Shown here piece by piece: positions 17,957 through 27,362 of a stretch of DNA of 64,000 nt. The notes below the pieces were generated by a model. That model was not told the DNA's origin and made no database searches. It saw only the letters and a list, made by a program, of their open reading frames with translations. The stretch lies in assembly GCF_900176115.1 (NCBI RefSeq), contig NZ_FWWR01000011.1:1-64000 (forward strand). The letters run 5' to 3'. This DNA comes from Peptoniphilus asaccharolyticus DSM 20463 (GTDB lineage: Bacteria; Bacillota; Clostridia; Tissierellales; Peptoniphilaceae). A program made the translations under genes and the position numbers. Each line of letters starts with the position of its first letter. Position 1 is the stretch's first letter.

Positions 17957-20900
17957 ATAAATTACTTATTTCAAATTTATCACGATTTGCGTCTAAATTT
18001 TCAATAGCTTTTTCTCTATAAAATTCTTCTTTTTCAGTAAACAGTCCAACAAATTCATCGTTTAAGATATCTTGGTCAAGTTCTTTGAAAATTCTGTAGC
18101 CGGCAAAGTAAACTGTACCGAGAGCTCTTGGGTCTTCCATAGTGGCTGCGAATTCAAATGCATTTCTAAGGTGTGCTGAAGCATTTTTATAATTTTTATC
18201 TTCAACTTCGCAAAGTGCCATATATGAGTCGAGCACAGGTCTCTTCCAGAAGGAATCAAATTGGCCGTAAAGTGTGTAAGCTTTGTTGAATTCCTCTTTT
18301 GCAAGTTCCAGTTCGTTGTTTGCAAAGTGGGCTTTTCCCTTGTTTATATAGAATATAGATAGGGATGAAAGTGCACTTTTGTTTTTAGAAAGTTCAATCG
18401 CTTTTTCAAACTTGCCAATGGCTTCTTTGAATTCTAAATCTTGGAATCTAATTTCACCAATATAGTTGTAAGCCGCTGCTATATTGATTGCATATCTATT
18501 TGCGACTTCGTCTGTAACGGTGAATGTATTTATAGATTCGGTAAATAATTTTTCTGCAAGGAATGTGTTTCCTATCATCATATTGTAAAGACCTTTAAGT
18601 CTTAAAAGTATACCGATTTCTTTGTGGTAGTTGCATATTACAGCCAAATCTAAAGCTGATTCAATATATTCAAGCATATCTTTTGAGTTGTTTGTTTGAA
18701 TATTGTAGAAAATCATCTGTTTGTATCCATCTAAGATGTAATCTTTGTTTCCGATTTCTTTGGCTTTTTCTATGACGTATTTTATATCTTCAAGACCTTC
18801 TTGGTAAGAACCATCTCTTATCAAGTAGCGACCCTTCATATAATAGAATTCAATTTCAAGTTGTTTAGCGTCTTCTTCGCTTTCAGCTTTCTTAATGCTT
18901 GAAAAGTTTTCTTCTAATTTATCAAACATTTCTTGAATTTTATCTCTTGAAATATATATCTTGGCGTCTTCGTCTAATTCTGAAACGTTTAAGATAGGGA
19001 ACAATTCATGAGAGAAATTCAAATAGTAATTTAGAGTTTCTAACTTATATTTTATACTCTTTAAATTTTCTCCGGCACTTGAATAGTGGTAAACCAATTT
19101 TGAATAGGTGTATAGACTCTTGTCGTTTTTTAAATTAGCTTCTAAGAGTTGACCAATTCGCTTGTGTATAACTTTTTTCTTTGAATTAGCCTGAGTCATG
19201 TAGATATATTCTCTAAGTTTTGAGTGAGTAAACATAATGCCAGTATCGTCTTTATGTTCTCTTTCAGTTAGAATATTTGCATTTTCAAGATTTTCCAAAA
19301 GTCCTATGATGTCGAATTCACCTTGACCACTTATCTCTGTTACTTGAGAAAGAGGAGCTTCGTCATAGAAATAACTGACTATGTCCAGTAAATCTCTTTC
19401 CGGTTTTGAAAGATAGGCAAATCTTGATTTCATTGAGTCCATCATTTCGGGGGTCATAAGATTTGGCGCATCAGAAGATTTTAGCAGATTGATATATTCG
19501 GACAAGAAGAAAGAGTTTCCTTCAGTTTCGGAATATATTTTATCTATTAATTTATCTTCGAGAGATACTTCAGGCAGTGCTTTAGAAATGAACTCTGCAG
19601 TATCATCTCTTGAAAATCTATCTAACTCTATTTTTTCAAGTAGATCGTATTTTATCAAAGTGCTGACCATATCTTCGACATCTCTGTTGAATTGCCTTCT
19701 TGATGTCATAAAGAACATAGCTTCTTTGTTAAGTCTTAAGATAACAGAAGTCAATAATTTAATAGATGTTTGATCCATCCATTGAATATCTTCAAAGATT
19801 AGTATTAGATTTTGTTTTGCAGAAATTTTCTTTATTGCTTCTACTATGACTTGTGTAAGTAAATCAAAATTTAGCGGATGCTTGTTTTCTAATATAATTA
19901 TGTCTTTAGCTGAGTCTTCAAATGCTGGGAATAATTTTTTAATTGTAATATCCCAAAAAGTAGGCAAAGGAATTTTAAATTCTTTTAACAGTTTGCCTAT
20001 CTTTTCAATCATCACTCCGATAGGGCGGAGTGCATAATTTTCTTCAGCTTGATAACAAAAAGATTCTACTATAGTAGTATCTACGTCAATTTGTTCAAAA
20101 GCCTTTCGCTTAAGAGCGCTCTTTCCGATTCCGGCTTCACCATACAAGACTATGGACTTAGCTGTCTTGGTGTTTAAAGATTTTAAATTTTCTTGAATTG
20201 CAGCTAATTCATCAAATCTGCCGAAGAAATATTCGTCGTGTGATTTAGGTCTTTTATTATTCAAATTTATACGTTTAATTGACTCTTCATATATCTCTTT
20301 GGTTTCTAAATCTGGGCTAACACCAAGTTCATCTTGTAATAACTTGGTTAGGTTGTAATAGGTTTCTATAACTTTACCGTTTCGACCTGTTTTTTGATAG
20401 AACTTCATAAGAAGTCTAAAATTTCTCTCATCATATTCATCTATTTGAGTCAATTTGTTTATTTCTTTTTCGACATTTTCATATTTTTCTTCTGCAATGT
20501 CTTTTTCAAGTTTATCATAAGAAGTTGAAATGAACTTTTCTTCGAAATAGTTACGCATTTTAGTAACCCAGTATTCGTACGATTCAGCTTCTTTAATAAA
20601 AAAACCTTGTAGGAATTCACCTTTATATAAGTCTAAATTTTCTATTGGATTTTGGTTAAAGAGGTCTGCATCGCATTGAATATCTAAATTTTTATCTATT
20701 TCCAAAACGGATTTTTTAGGTGATATTATAAAATCAATTCCGACGCATTTCTTTGCTTGATAGATAGCATTTCTGAGATTCTTTTTTGCTGTTTTTTCGT
20801 TTTCATCCGGCCAAAGTAGATTTGCAATTTCATCTCTAGTAATAAATTTATTTAAAATTAAATAGTAAATTAGAGCGTTTATCTTACTATAAGGAAATAA

Positions 20901-20963
20901 TATTTGTTCTCCATTTAAATAAAACTGAGGAACTCCAAATAATTGTAAGTAGATTTTATCCAT
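17955..20963 (-). CDS. SARP/AfsR-like STAND transcriptional regulator (copy 2)
   Basis: A 1002-residue paralog of the regulator at 1058, with the same order: winged-helix region, activation domain ending at LGVSPDLETKEIYEESI, ATPase with Walker A GEAGIGKS near 270 and Walker B LILIFEDIQWMDQ near 386, then helical TPR-like repeats such as AYNYIGEIRFQDLEFKEAI. Start ATG 20963 has GAGGTG just upstream; a TTG 15 bases earlier is less likely. It is transcribed divergently from the second permease and hutH from its own promoter. It is the best candidate regulator for the AGACG repeats in that divergent region. Confidence 0.85.
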   Translation of the reverse strand: MDKIYLQLFGVPQFYLNGEQILFPYSKINALIYYLILNKFITRDEIANLLWPDENEKTAKKNLRNAIYQAKKCVGIDFIISPKKSVLEIDKNLDIQCDADLFNQNPIENLDLYKGEFLQGFFIKEAESYEYWVTKMRNYFEEKFISTSYDKLEKDIAEEKYENVEKEINKLTQIDEYDERNFRLLMKFYQKTGRNGKVIETYYNLTKLLQDELGVSPDLETKEIYEESIKRINLNNKRPKSHDEYFFGRFDELAAIQENLKSLNTKTAKSIVLYGEAGIGKSALKRKAFEQIDVDTTIVESFCYQAEENYALRPIGVMIEKIGKLLKEFKIPLPTFWDITIKKLFPAFEDSAKDIIILENKHPLNFDLLTQVIVEAIKKISAKQNLILIFEDIQWMDQTSIKLLTSVILRLNKEAMFFMTSRRQFNRDVEDMVSTLIKYDLLEKIELDRFSRDDTAEFISKALPEVSLEDKLIDKIYSETEGNSFFLSEYINLLKSSDAPNLMTPEMMDSMKSRFAYLSKPERDLLDIVSYFYDEAPLSQVTEISGQGEFDIIGLLENLENANILTEREHKDDTGIMFTHSKLREYIYMTQANSKKKVIHKRIGQLLEANLKNDKSLYTYSKLVYHYSSAGENLKSIKYKLETLNYYLNFSHELFPILNVSELDEDAKIYISRDKIQEMFDKLEENFSSIKKAESEEDAKQLEIEFYYMKGRYLIRDGSYQEGLEDIKYVIEKAKEIGNKDYILDGYKQMIFYNIQTNNSKDMLEYIESALDLAVICNYHKEIGILLRLKGLYNMMIGNTFLAEKLFTESINTFTVTDEVANRYAINIAAAYNYIGEIRFQDLEFKEAIGKFEKAIELSKNKSALSSLSIFYINKGKAHFANNELELAKEEFNKAYTLYGQFDSFWKRPVLDSYMALCEVEDKNYKNASAHLRNAFEFAATMEDPRALGTVYFAGYRIFKELDQDILNDEFVGLFTEKEEFYREKAIENLDANRDKFEISNL

Positions 20964-20982
20964 TTTTTCACCTCTCAAGTCA

Positions 20983-21011
20983 ATTTTATTCTATGAAAAC
21001 ATTTAAGTCAA
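20983..21011 (-). promoter_or_regulatory. Sigma-A promoter of SARP paralog 2
   Basis: On the minus strand a TTGACT (21006-21011) and TAAAAT (20983-20988) are separated by 17 bases, a short distance upstream of the regulator's GAGGTG and ATG. Confidence 0.65.
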
Positions 21012-21174
21012 ATAAATAACTAACAAAAAGTAATTTTTAGACGTAAAATGAAGTTAAACAAAAATTTAGCGTATAATATGAAGAAATTTGATGGATTAAA
21101 TAAATAAAAATAATTAGTAAAAATATAGAAAATTATAGTTTAACGAGAAAAATGGGTTTGGAAAATGTTTTTAC

Positions 21175-21192
21175 AGACGTTAATTAGACGAT
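21175..21192 (+). promoter_or_regulatory. AGACG direct repeats, 11-bp pitch
   Basis: AGACGTT at 21175-21181 and AGACGAT at 21186-21192 are one helical turn apart and echo the TAGACG repeats before ftcD copy 2. No clear -10 lies at the hutU-like distance, so they may be an upstream operator. Regulation by the adjacent SARP paralog is inferred. Confidence 0.4.
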
Positions 21193-21375
21193 TTAAACAA
21201 AAAATGCTTATTTTCATATAGATTGCATAAGAATATCTTATAACGTTATAACAGAATAAAACGAAAAGTGATAAAATATAAGTGGTCAAAGTTTATATCC
21301 GTTGACATCTAATTGATGGATATCAAGTATACTTACACCATGGGAAACGAGTAAATAAAAAAAGGAGGAACTTAT

Positions 21376-22695
21376 ATGATATTATTTAATCCCGTAGTTA
21401 TATCAGTTTTAGTAATGTGCGCTCTTTGCTTGCTAAAATTCAACGTACTTTTATCAATCATAGTAGCAGCAATGGTAGCAGGATTTTCTGCTGGAATGCC
21501 ACTAGTAAATGGCGACGAATCAATAATGAACTTATTGATCGGAGGAATGGGTGGTAACTCAGCCACAGCGCTTAGTTACATATTACTTGGATCTTTTGCA
21601 GTTGGTCTTGCAAGAAGTGGTTTAGGAAAGATTTTATCTCAAAAGATTGCAAAGGTTTTATCAGGTAAGAAGATGTTCTTAATTTTTGCATTAGCAGTTA
21701 TTTCATGTTTTTCACAAAACTTAGTACCTGTACACATTGCATTCATACCTATATTAATTCCACCACTACTAACTCTATTCAATAAACTTAAAATTGATAG
21801 ACGTGCAATAGCTTGTGCTCTTACATTTGGTCTTAAAGCACCATACATTACATTACCTCTTGGATTCGGTTTAATTTTCCACCAAAACTTAGTAGATAAT
21901 ATAACTCAAGCTGGTCTACCAATTGCTGTTTCAGATACAAAGAGAGTAATGTGGATAGGCGGTCTTTCAATGTTAGTTGGTCTTATATTCTGTGTTCTAT
22001 TCTTATACAGAAAAGAACGTGAATATGAAGATCTTCCAATAGTAGGAGCTGAAGAAGATACAGGAGAAGCTGTTATGTCTCGTGAATCTTGGGGAGCTCT
22101 TGCAGGATGTGTAGTTACAGCTGTTATATCAGCAGTTACAGAATCACTTCCACTTGGAGCACTTGGCGGACTTCTAGTAATGCTTTTAACTGGTTGTATC
22201 AAACTAAGAAACTTAGACGACATAATTAACGGTGGTATAGGCATGATGGGATTCATCGCATTCGTAATGTTAGTTGCATCTGGTTATGCAAACGTACTAA
22301 GAACAAGCGGTGCAGTTCAAGAACTTGTTGACGCAGCAGCAGTTTATATGTCAGGTTCAAAAGCAGTAGCAGCATTTATTATGTTACTTGTTGGTTTATT
22401 AATTACAATGGGTATAGGTACATCATTCGGAACTGTTCCGATTGTAACAGCTATATATGTTCCTTTGGGACTTCAAATAGGGCTATCAACTGGCTCAATT
22501 ATACTTTTAATTGGTATAGCAGCAGCTCTAGGAGATGCAGGTTCTCCAGCATCTGACTCAACTTTAGGACCTACATCAGGACTTAATGCAGATGGACAAC
22601 ACAATCACATTTGGGACACTTGTGTTCCTACATTCATAGCTTATGACATATTCCTAATCATAGGTGGGGTTATAGCTACAATTATACTTGGATAA
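21376..22695 (+). CDS. Na+/H+ antiporter-family permease (copy 2)
   Basis: A 439-residue polytopic membrane protein related to the permease at 7554. It keeps GGMGGNSATALSYILLGS, VPVHIAFIPILIPPLL, GIGTSFGTVPIVTAIYVPLG and GDAGSPASDSTLGPTSGL. It starts at ATG 21376 after AAAGGAGG and is followed by the second hutH, so it probably supplies that enzyme with histidine. It has a hydrophilic loop near 225-240 (EEDTGEAVMSRE) unlike copy 1. The substrate is inferred from the neighbour only. Confidence 0.88.
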   Translation: MILFNPVVISVLVMCALCLLKFNVLLSIIVAAMVAGFSAGMPLVNGDESIMNLLIGGMGGNSATALSYILLGSFAVGLARSGLGKILSQKIAKVLSGKKMFLIFALAVISCFSQNLVPVHIAFIPILIPPLLTLFNKLKIDRRAIACALTFGLKAPYITLPLGFGLIFHQNLVDNITQAGLPIAVSDTKRVMWIGGLSMLVGLIFCVLFLYRKEREYEDLPIVGAEEDTGEAVMSRESWGALAGCVVTAVISAVTESLPLGALGGLLVMLLTGCIKLRNLDDIINGGIGMMGFIAFVMLVASGYANVLRTSGAVQELVDAAAVYMSGSKAVAAFIMLLVGLLITMGIGTSFGTVPIVTAIYVPLGLQIGLSTGSIILLIGIAAALGDAGSPASDSTLGPTSGLNADGQHNHIWDTCVPTFIAYDIFLIIGGVIATIILG

Positions 22696-22700
22696 TTGAA

Positions 22701-22738
22701 ATTAAGATGTAGTTTTCAAAAGAGGACTGCATCTTAAT
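22701..22738 (+). other. Intercistronic hairpin before hutH copy 2
   Basis: A 13-bp stem with one T-G pair joins 22701-22713 with 22726-22738. The following sequence lacks a proper T run, so mRNA processing or weak attenuation is likelier than termination. Confidence 0.5.
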
Positions 22739-22809
22739 CAATTTATAAACAAATTTATCAAATTAAGAAAGTATTATTTTAATAAGATAAAGTATTTTAG
22801 GAGGAAAAA

Positions 22810-24348
22810 ATGGAAAAAGTAATTTTAAATGGTAGAGATTTAACTCTTGAAGAAGTAGTAGCAGTTGCAAGACACGGCGCTAAAGTTGAAATAGCACCTG
22901 AACAAGAAGAAGCTGTAAAAGCATCTCGTGCAATAGTTGACGGTATTGTAGAAGAAGAAAGAGTAGTTTACGGAGTTACAACTGGTTTCGGTTCTCTTTG
23001 TAAAGTAAGTATCTCTAAAGAAGATTCTTCTCAACTTCAAGAAAACTTAATCAGAACTCACTCAAGTGGTTTTGGTGAACCATTAAAAGAAGATGAAGTT
23101 AAAGCTATCATGCTTATCAGAATCAACTCACTAGTAAAGGGAGTTTCTGGAATCAGACTTGAAACAGTTCACACAATTCTTGATATGTTAAACAAGGGAG
23201 TAGTTCCTCATATTCCTGAAAAAGGTTCTTTAGGAGCAAGTGGAGACTTAGCACCTTTAGCTCACATGGTACTTCCTATGCTTGGACTTGGAAGAGCATA
23301 CTTCAATGGAGAACTTATGTCAGGTAAAGAAGCTATGGAAAAAGCTGGTGTTGAAGTTATAGCACTTCAAGCAAAAGAAGGTCTTGCACTAATCAATGGT
23401 ACAACAGTTCTTACAGCTATCGGAGCTCTTGCAACACATGATGCAATCCAACTTCTAAAATTATCAGACATCGCTGGAGCACTTTCATTAGAAGCTCACA
23501 GAGGTATTATAGATGCATTCTATGAAAAACTTCACACAATCAGACCTCACAATGGATGTTTAGCAACAGCTAAAAACATGAGAGCATTAACTGAGGGTTC
23601 AACTTACCTAACTCACACAGCTGATATAAGAGTACAAGACCCTTATACATTAAGATGTATCCCACAAATCCACGGAGCAAGTAAAGATACAATAGCTTAT
23701 GTAAAAGAAAAAGTTGAAATCGAAATCAATGCAGCAACTGACAACCCAATCATCATTTCTGACACAGAAGTAATTTCTGGTGGTAACTTCCACGGAGAAC
23801 CAATGGCACAACCATTTGATTTCCTAGGAATTGGAGCATCTGAAATTGGTAACGTATCTGAAAGAAGAGTTGAAAGATTAGTAAACGCACAACTATCTGA
23901 TTTCCCTTCATTCTTAGTAAAATACCCTGGTCTAAACTCAGGATTCATGATCACTCAATACGCAGCAGCAGCTCTTGCATCAGAAAACAAAGTATTAGCT
24001 CATCCAGCAAGTGTTGACTCAATCCCATCTTGTGAAAACCAAGAAGACTTCGTATCTATGGGAACAATAGCTGCAAGAAAAGCAAGAGATATCGTTGCTA
24101 ACTCAAGACGTATCGTTGCTACTGAAATCATGGCAGCAGTTCAAGCTATCGACTTCAGAAAAGAAGAAGGATTCAAACTTGGTGTTGGAACTCAAGCAGC
24201 TTATGATGCAGTAAGAAAAGCTGTAAGCTTTATTGAAAATGATAAAGACATCGAAATCTATGATGAACTTGAAAAAATGACAGAAGCTCTTGTAAATGAA
24301 TCTATAGTTAAAGCTGTAGAAGAAAAAGTAGCTCTTGACATTAAATAA
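22810..24348 (+). CDS. hutH: Histidine ammonia-lyase paralog 2 (canonical MIO)
   Basis: A 512-residue aromatic ammonia-lyase with the standard MIO-forming Ala143-Ser144-Gly145 (GSLGASGDLAPL) and the expected histidine at position 84 (RTHSSGFG). Other blocks are YGVTTGFG, PYTLRCIPQIHGA and GNFHGEP. It differs from most HutH in NQEDFVSM, where a histidine usually follows the aspartate. It probably forms urocanate from histidine delivered by the permease upstream. Codon choice is strongly optimised. A very regular terminator follows, and an ISL3 element begins 8 bases further on. Confidence 0.93.
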   Translation: MEKVILNGRDLTLEEVVAVARHGAKVEIAPEQEEAVKASRAIVDGIVEEERVVYGVTTGFGSLCKVSISKEDSSQLQENLIRTHSSGFGEPLKEDEVKAIMLIRINSLVKGVSGIRLETVHTILDMLNKGVVPHIPEKGSLGASGDLAPLAHMVLPMLGLGRAYFNGELMSGKEAMEKAGVEVIALQAKEGLALINGTTVLTAIGALATHDAIQLLKLSDIAGALSLEAHRGIIDAFYEKLHTIRPHNGCLATAKNMRALTEGSTYLTHTADIRVQDPYTLRCIPQIHGASKDTIAYVKEKVEIEINAATDNPIIISDTEVISGGNFHGEPMAQPFDFLGIGASEIGNVSERRVERLVNAQLSDFPSFLVKYPGLNSGFMITQYAAAALASENKVLAHPASVDSIPSCENQEDFVSMGTIAARKARDIVANSRRIVATEIMAAVQAIDFRKEEGFKLGVGTQAAYDAVRKAVSFIENDKDIEIYDELEKMTEALVNESIVKAVEEKVALDIK

Positions 24349-24363
24349 TTAAGTTTATAATTA

Positions 24364-24395
24364 TACTTCCTAGAATTCTAGGAAGTATTTTTTAT
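24364..24395 (+). terminator. Terminator after hutH copy 2
   Basis: A perfect 26-bp palindrome (24364-24389, centre AGAATTCT) is followed by a run of Ts. Confidence 0.85.
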
Positions 24396-24533
24396 GGCTC
24401 TATGTCAAATATTGGGGAGACTCGTTAACTCGAGTCTCTTTCTTTATGTAAAAATGGGCACATAGACGCTAATAAAGATATCAAAACTAAAATAGCAAAA
24501 AACAACTAAAAATAAGCATAGCAAATAAAACCC

Positions 24534-25766
24534 CTAGGGGTTTTGCAAATTTTCCCGTTTTCCTAATCTATACTTACATGAAAACATAATTCTTTTTCTA
24601 AACAAGTCAAAATTTCTCATACCAAAACAATTTCTTTTTAATGTTTTTATCTTTGCATGAGTTCCTTCAAGAGGTCCATTTGACCAAGAGTAATCAAATG
24701 AATTACATATTTCTTCAAACCAGTTATTAAAAGAAGTGATACAAGATTTAAATTCTTTTAATTTTGATTCATCTGCTCTTTTTATCCATTCTCTTAAAGC
24801 TTTTTTAGCTCTAGTTTTGTTTGGCTGACTAAGTACATACTGGTACCCACAGGGCACACAGTAGAACAATTCTTTTAACTTGTATGCTTCTTTTAATTCC
24901 TTGTTAAGTTCAATCATAAGTGATACTTCATTAGCTTGTTCTGAAGTTAGCTTAGAGGCAGGTTTTGTAATTAAACTCTTACTTCTTTTAAAATATTTCC
25001 TAAGCTTTGATGATACATCCTTTTGTATTCTCTTTCTAACATTTTCTAATGCCCAGGATACTTGTCTTATGAAGTGGTACCTATCTATGATATGTATTGC
25101 GTTTTTAAAGAATGATTTCTTAACTGATTTAAATGCTTTAGACATATCACTTACAAAAAATTTAACATTTCTCTTTTCTATACTAGGAATCCTTTTAAAA
25201 TATTCAGCTAAAGAACTTTTATCCCTTGAAGGTAAAATATCAATAATTTTATGAGTATCACCATTAAGAAGAGAAGTCTGATACCTGTTATTACCACTAT
25301 CACCTTTAAATTCGTCTATACATAATACTTCTGATAGCCTATCTCTAGAAGCACTTAAACAATTTAAAATTCTTAATACTGTGTTTGAAGAAACATTATA
25401 CCTATTAGCAATAGAAGATATAGAATACACCTCATCAAACTCAGAAACAATAGCAAAAACAAGTCTATTGGTCATAGTATGACCTTTGGCAATAAAATCA
25501 AGATTCCTCTCAAAACGAGAACCACAAGACTTACAATCATATCTAGTTTTCTTTAAGAAAATCAAAGATTTCTTACCTCGGATGTGAGTATCCCTAATCT
25601 TTTGAATTCTATGATCATGAACCCAAATCTTTTTAGAACCACAATGAGGACAAATAGACATCTTAGAAACAGAAGCGTGAACATTAACAAAATTATTACT
25701 CTCATCAACACTATCAAAAACTACATCTTTAAAACCAAACAAATTCATGATATTATTATTTTGCAC
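24534..25766 (-). CDS. ISL3-family transposase
   Basis: A 410-residue transposase. A zinc-finger region near the N-terminus has CPHCGSKKIWVHDH and CKSCGSRFER, followed by a helix-turn-helix and the DDE core with VLCIDEFKG and VSDMSKAFKS. The C-terminal block WSNGPLEGTHAKIKTLKR is typical of the family. The likely start is GTG 25766, preceded by GGAGGTG with a 7-base spacer. The coding frame appears intact. Its promoter region has been separated from the element's right end by the IS30 insertion. Confidence 0.9.
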   Translation of the reverse strand: MQNNNIMNLFGFKDVVFDSVDESNNFVNVHASVSKMSICPHCGSKKIWVHDHRIQKIRDTHIRGKKSLIFLKKTRYDCKSCGSRFERNLDFIAKGHTMTNRLVFAIVSEFDEVYSISSIANRYNVSSNTVLRILNCLSASRDRLSEVLCIDEFKGDSGNNRYQTSLLNGDTHKIIDILPSRDKSSLAEYFKRIPSIEKRNVKFFVSDMSKAFKSVKKSFFKNAIHIIDRYHFIRQVSWALENVRKRIQKDVSSKLRKYFKRSKSLITKPASKLTSEQANEVSLMIELNKELKEAYKLKELFYCVPCGYQYVLSQPNKTRAKKALREWIKRADESKLKEFKSCITSFNNWFEEICNSFDYSWSNGPLEGTHAKIKTLKRNCFGMRNFDLFRKRIMFSCKYRLGKRENLQNP

Positions 25767-25842
25767 TTATATGCACCTCCAAGCTTTGTTGTTGATTACT
25801 TAAAGTTTAGGACTAAAAGCGTATAAGTGCAATTTTTTTGCA

Positions 25843-26958
25843 GATAATTTATCATAACAAGTGCAACATAAATAAACTCATAGCTAATCAGCTGTGTTAA
25901 TATGTAAGTGACCAAACAAAACATATTAAAAGGAGTGATTAACTATGAGCTATAACCATCTTACCATAGAAGAAAGATCTTGTATTTACCAATTTTTAAA
26001 TTTAGGAATGAGTATAAGGAAAATTGCACAAGCACTTAAAAGGTCACCTAGTACAATATCTAGAGAAATTAAAAGAAATTCATCTAAGATAAAAGTTAGT
26101 AGGGGAAGTTACACTAAGTACTTTCCGATAAGGGCAAATGATAAATATATTGATAGAAGAAAAGACTGCCATAGAAAAAGTAAATTTTCTAAAGATGTTA
26201 TTGATTATTTAACTGTAAAGATTAACGAACATTGGTCCCCTGAACAAATATCAAATAGAAACACAAATGAGATTCATGAATTACCATCTACATCAACGAT
26301 ATATAGAATGATACACGCCAAAAAGCTGCCAAAAACTAGTATGAAAAATTTGAGAAGAAAAGCTAAATTTAAAAGGCCAGCAGAAAAAAGAGGAAAATTC
26401 AATGATAAAGGTAGAACAATTAAGAAAAGACCTAAAGAGATATACAGAAGGCAAGAATTAGGCCACTGGGAAGCAGATACAGTGGAATCAGGCAGATTAG
26501 ATCATAAAAGGAAAAGTAGATGTTGTTTCGTAACTTTAGCAGAAAGAAAATCTAGATATTATATAGCAATCCTAGTTGAAAATAGAAAGTCGGAAAGCGT
26601 AACACCAGCAATAATAAATGCATTAAAAGATTATCCAAAAGAATTAGTAAAAACAATAACCTTTGATAGAGGTAAAGAATTTTCAGAATTTGAGAAAATA
26701 GAAAAAGAATTAGGATGCAAAACTTATTTTTGTGATCCCTATTGTGCATGGCAAAAAGGTACAAATGAAAATAGTAACGGACTTTTGAGGGAGTTTTATC
26801 CTAAGGGTATGGATTTATCAGAAGTGAATATTGATGAATTAAATTATAACTTAAGTTTAATGAATAATAGACCTAGAAAATGTATAAAATATAAAACACC
26901 TAAAGAAGAACTTTTTGGTCTCTTACCATAGGTGTTGCATTTGATTTGACAATTCGTC
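25843..26958 (+). mobile_element. IS30-family element, copy 1
   Basis: A 1116-bp element bounded by imperfect 25-bp inverted repeats (left begins GATAATTTATC, complement of right begins GACGAATTGTC). It is flanked by a 4-bp direct repeat TGCA at 25839-25842 and 26959-26962, which marks a clean insertion into the ISL3 element. Confidence 0.92.
25945..26931 (+). CDS. IS30-family transposase (copy 1)
   Basis: A 328-residue transposase with the N-terminal IS30 helix-turn-helix HLTIEERSCIYQFLNLGMSI and KRSPSTISREIKRN. The DDE core follows: WEADTVE, ITFDRGKEFSEF and GTNENSNGLLREFYPKG. It differs from the other two copies in the window by one residue, Arg instead of Lys in the segment FPIRANDKY. 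Start ATG 25945 follows AAAAGGAGTG. The protein looks functional. Confidence 0.95.
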   Translation: MSYNHLTIEERSCIYQFLNLGMSIRKIAQALKRSPSTISREIKRNSSKIKVSRGSYTKYFPIRANDKYIDRRKDCHRKSKFSKDVIDYLTVKINEHWSPEQISNRNTNEIHELPSTSTIYRMIHAKKLPKTSMKNLRRKAKFKRPAEKRGKFNDKGRTIKKRPKEIYRRQELGHWEADTVESGRLDHKRKSRCCFVTLAERKSRYYIAILVENRKSESVTPAIINALKDYPKELVKTITFDRGKEFSEFEKIEKELGCKTYFCDPYCAWQKGTNENSNGLLREFYPKGMDLSEVNIDELNYNLSLMNNRPRKCIKYKTPKEELFGLLP

Positions 26959-27032
26959 TGCATAAAAATATCTGTTAGGGATTTACTCCCCAACAGATAT
27001 TATAGAGCCTATTAAAACCATTTTCCAAATCG

Positions 27033-27061
27033 TTGACTCGAAAAAAATAAAATGCTACCAT
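27033..27061 (+). promoter_or_regulatory. Promoter of the T-box leader
   Basis: TTGACT (27033-27038) and TACCAT (27056-27061) are separated by 17 bases, about 30 bases upstream of the T-box stem I. Confidence 0.55.
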
Positions 27062-27089
27062 ACTTAAAACAAATAATAAATTTAAACGA

Positions 27090-27326
27090 ATAAGAAGAAG
27101 AGTACCTTTTGAGAATGAGCAAAGAGAGCTTCGTTGTGGTGAAAGAAGTGGAGTTTGAAATCGGGAACATGGCCTTCTTATGGACTTGCTAAATAGTTAG
27201 GCAAGTACGGGATTGCCCGTTACAGCAAAGGGTATTGATAGATACCTATTGAGTTTATTAGTGTGAGCTAATAAAAAATTAAGGTGGTTACACGAGCTTT
27301 CGTCCTTATACGAGAGCTCTTTTTTA
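27090..27326 (+). promoter_or_regulatory. T-box riboswitch, probably methionine-specific
   Basis: Stem I starts near 27090 (TAAGAAG) and closes with CCTTCTTA near 27172. It contains AGAGAGC and GGTGAAAG features of the T-box class. The specifier loop reads GGGAACATGG, giving ATG (Met). The conserved T-box core AAGGTGGTTACACGAG lies at 27281-27296. The terminator stem 27294-27303/27310-27319 is followed by T7. Uncharged tRNA-Met should release transcription of the downstream MetA fusion gene. Confidence 0.85.
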
Positions 27327-27362
27327 TTATCTAAAGTAGAACTGAAATATTGGAGGGATAGT

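Larger units (their letters stand above)
20964..21375. other. Divergent regulatory region (412 bp, no gene)
   Basis: No gene is visible here. It contains the minus-strand promoter of the SARP paralog, a plus-strand TATAAT at 21072-21077, and AGACG repeats at 21175 and 21186 (11-bp pitch). It also has a 14-bp palindrome with centre AACGTT at 21238-21251 and an inverted repeat ATATCC/GGATAT at 21295-21300 and 21318-21323. A TTGACA at 21302 lacks a well-spaced -10. I see no known riboswitch fold. Confidence 0.6.
24397..27009 (-). mobile_element. ISL3-family element, interrupted by IS30 copy 1
   Basis: The left end at 24397 reads GGCTCTAT...TTGGGGAG and the complement of the right end at 27009 reads the same outer and inner 8 bases, giving imperfect 24-bp inverted repeats. 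Without the inserted 1116-bp IS30 and its 4-bp target duplication the element is about 1.49 kb, normal for ISL3. The expected 8-bp target duplication is not visible (left TTTTTTAT, right TATTAAAA), so the flanks may have changed. Confidence 0.75.

Noticed and set aside
20964-21375. Riboswitch in the long leader of permease copy 2
   Set aside because: The sequence is AT-rich with operator-like repeats but no conserved riboswitch core that I recognise.
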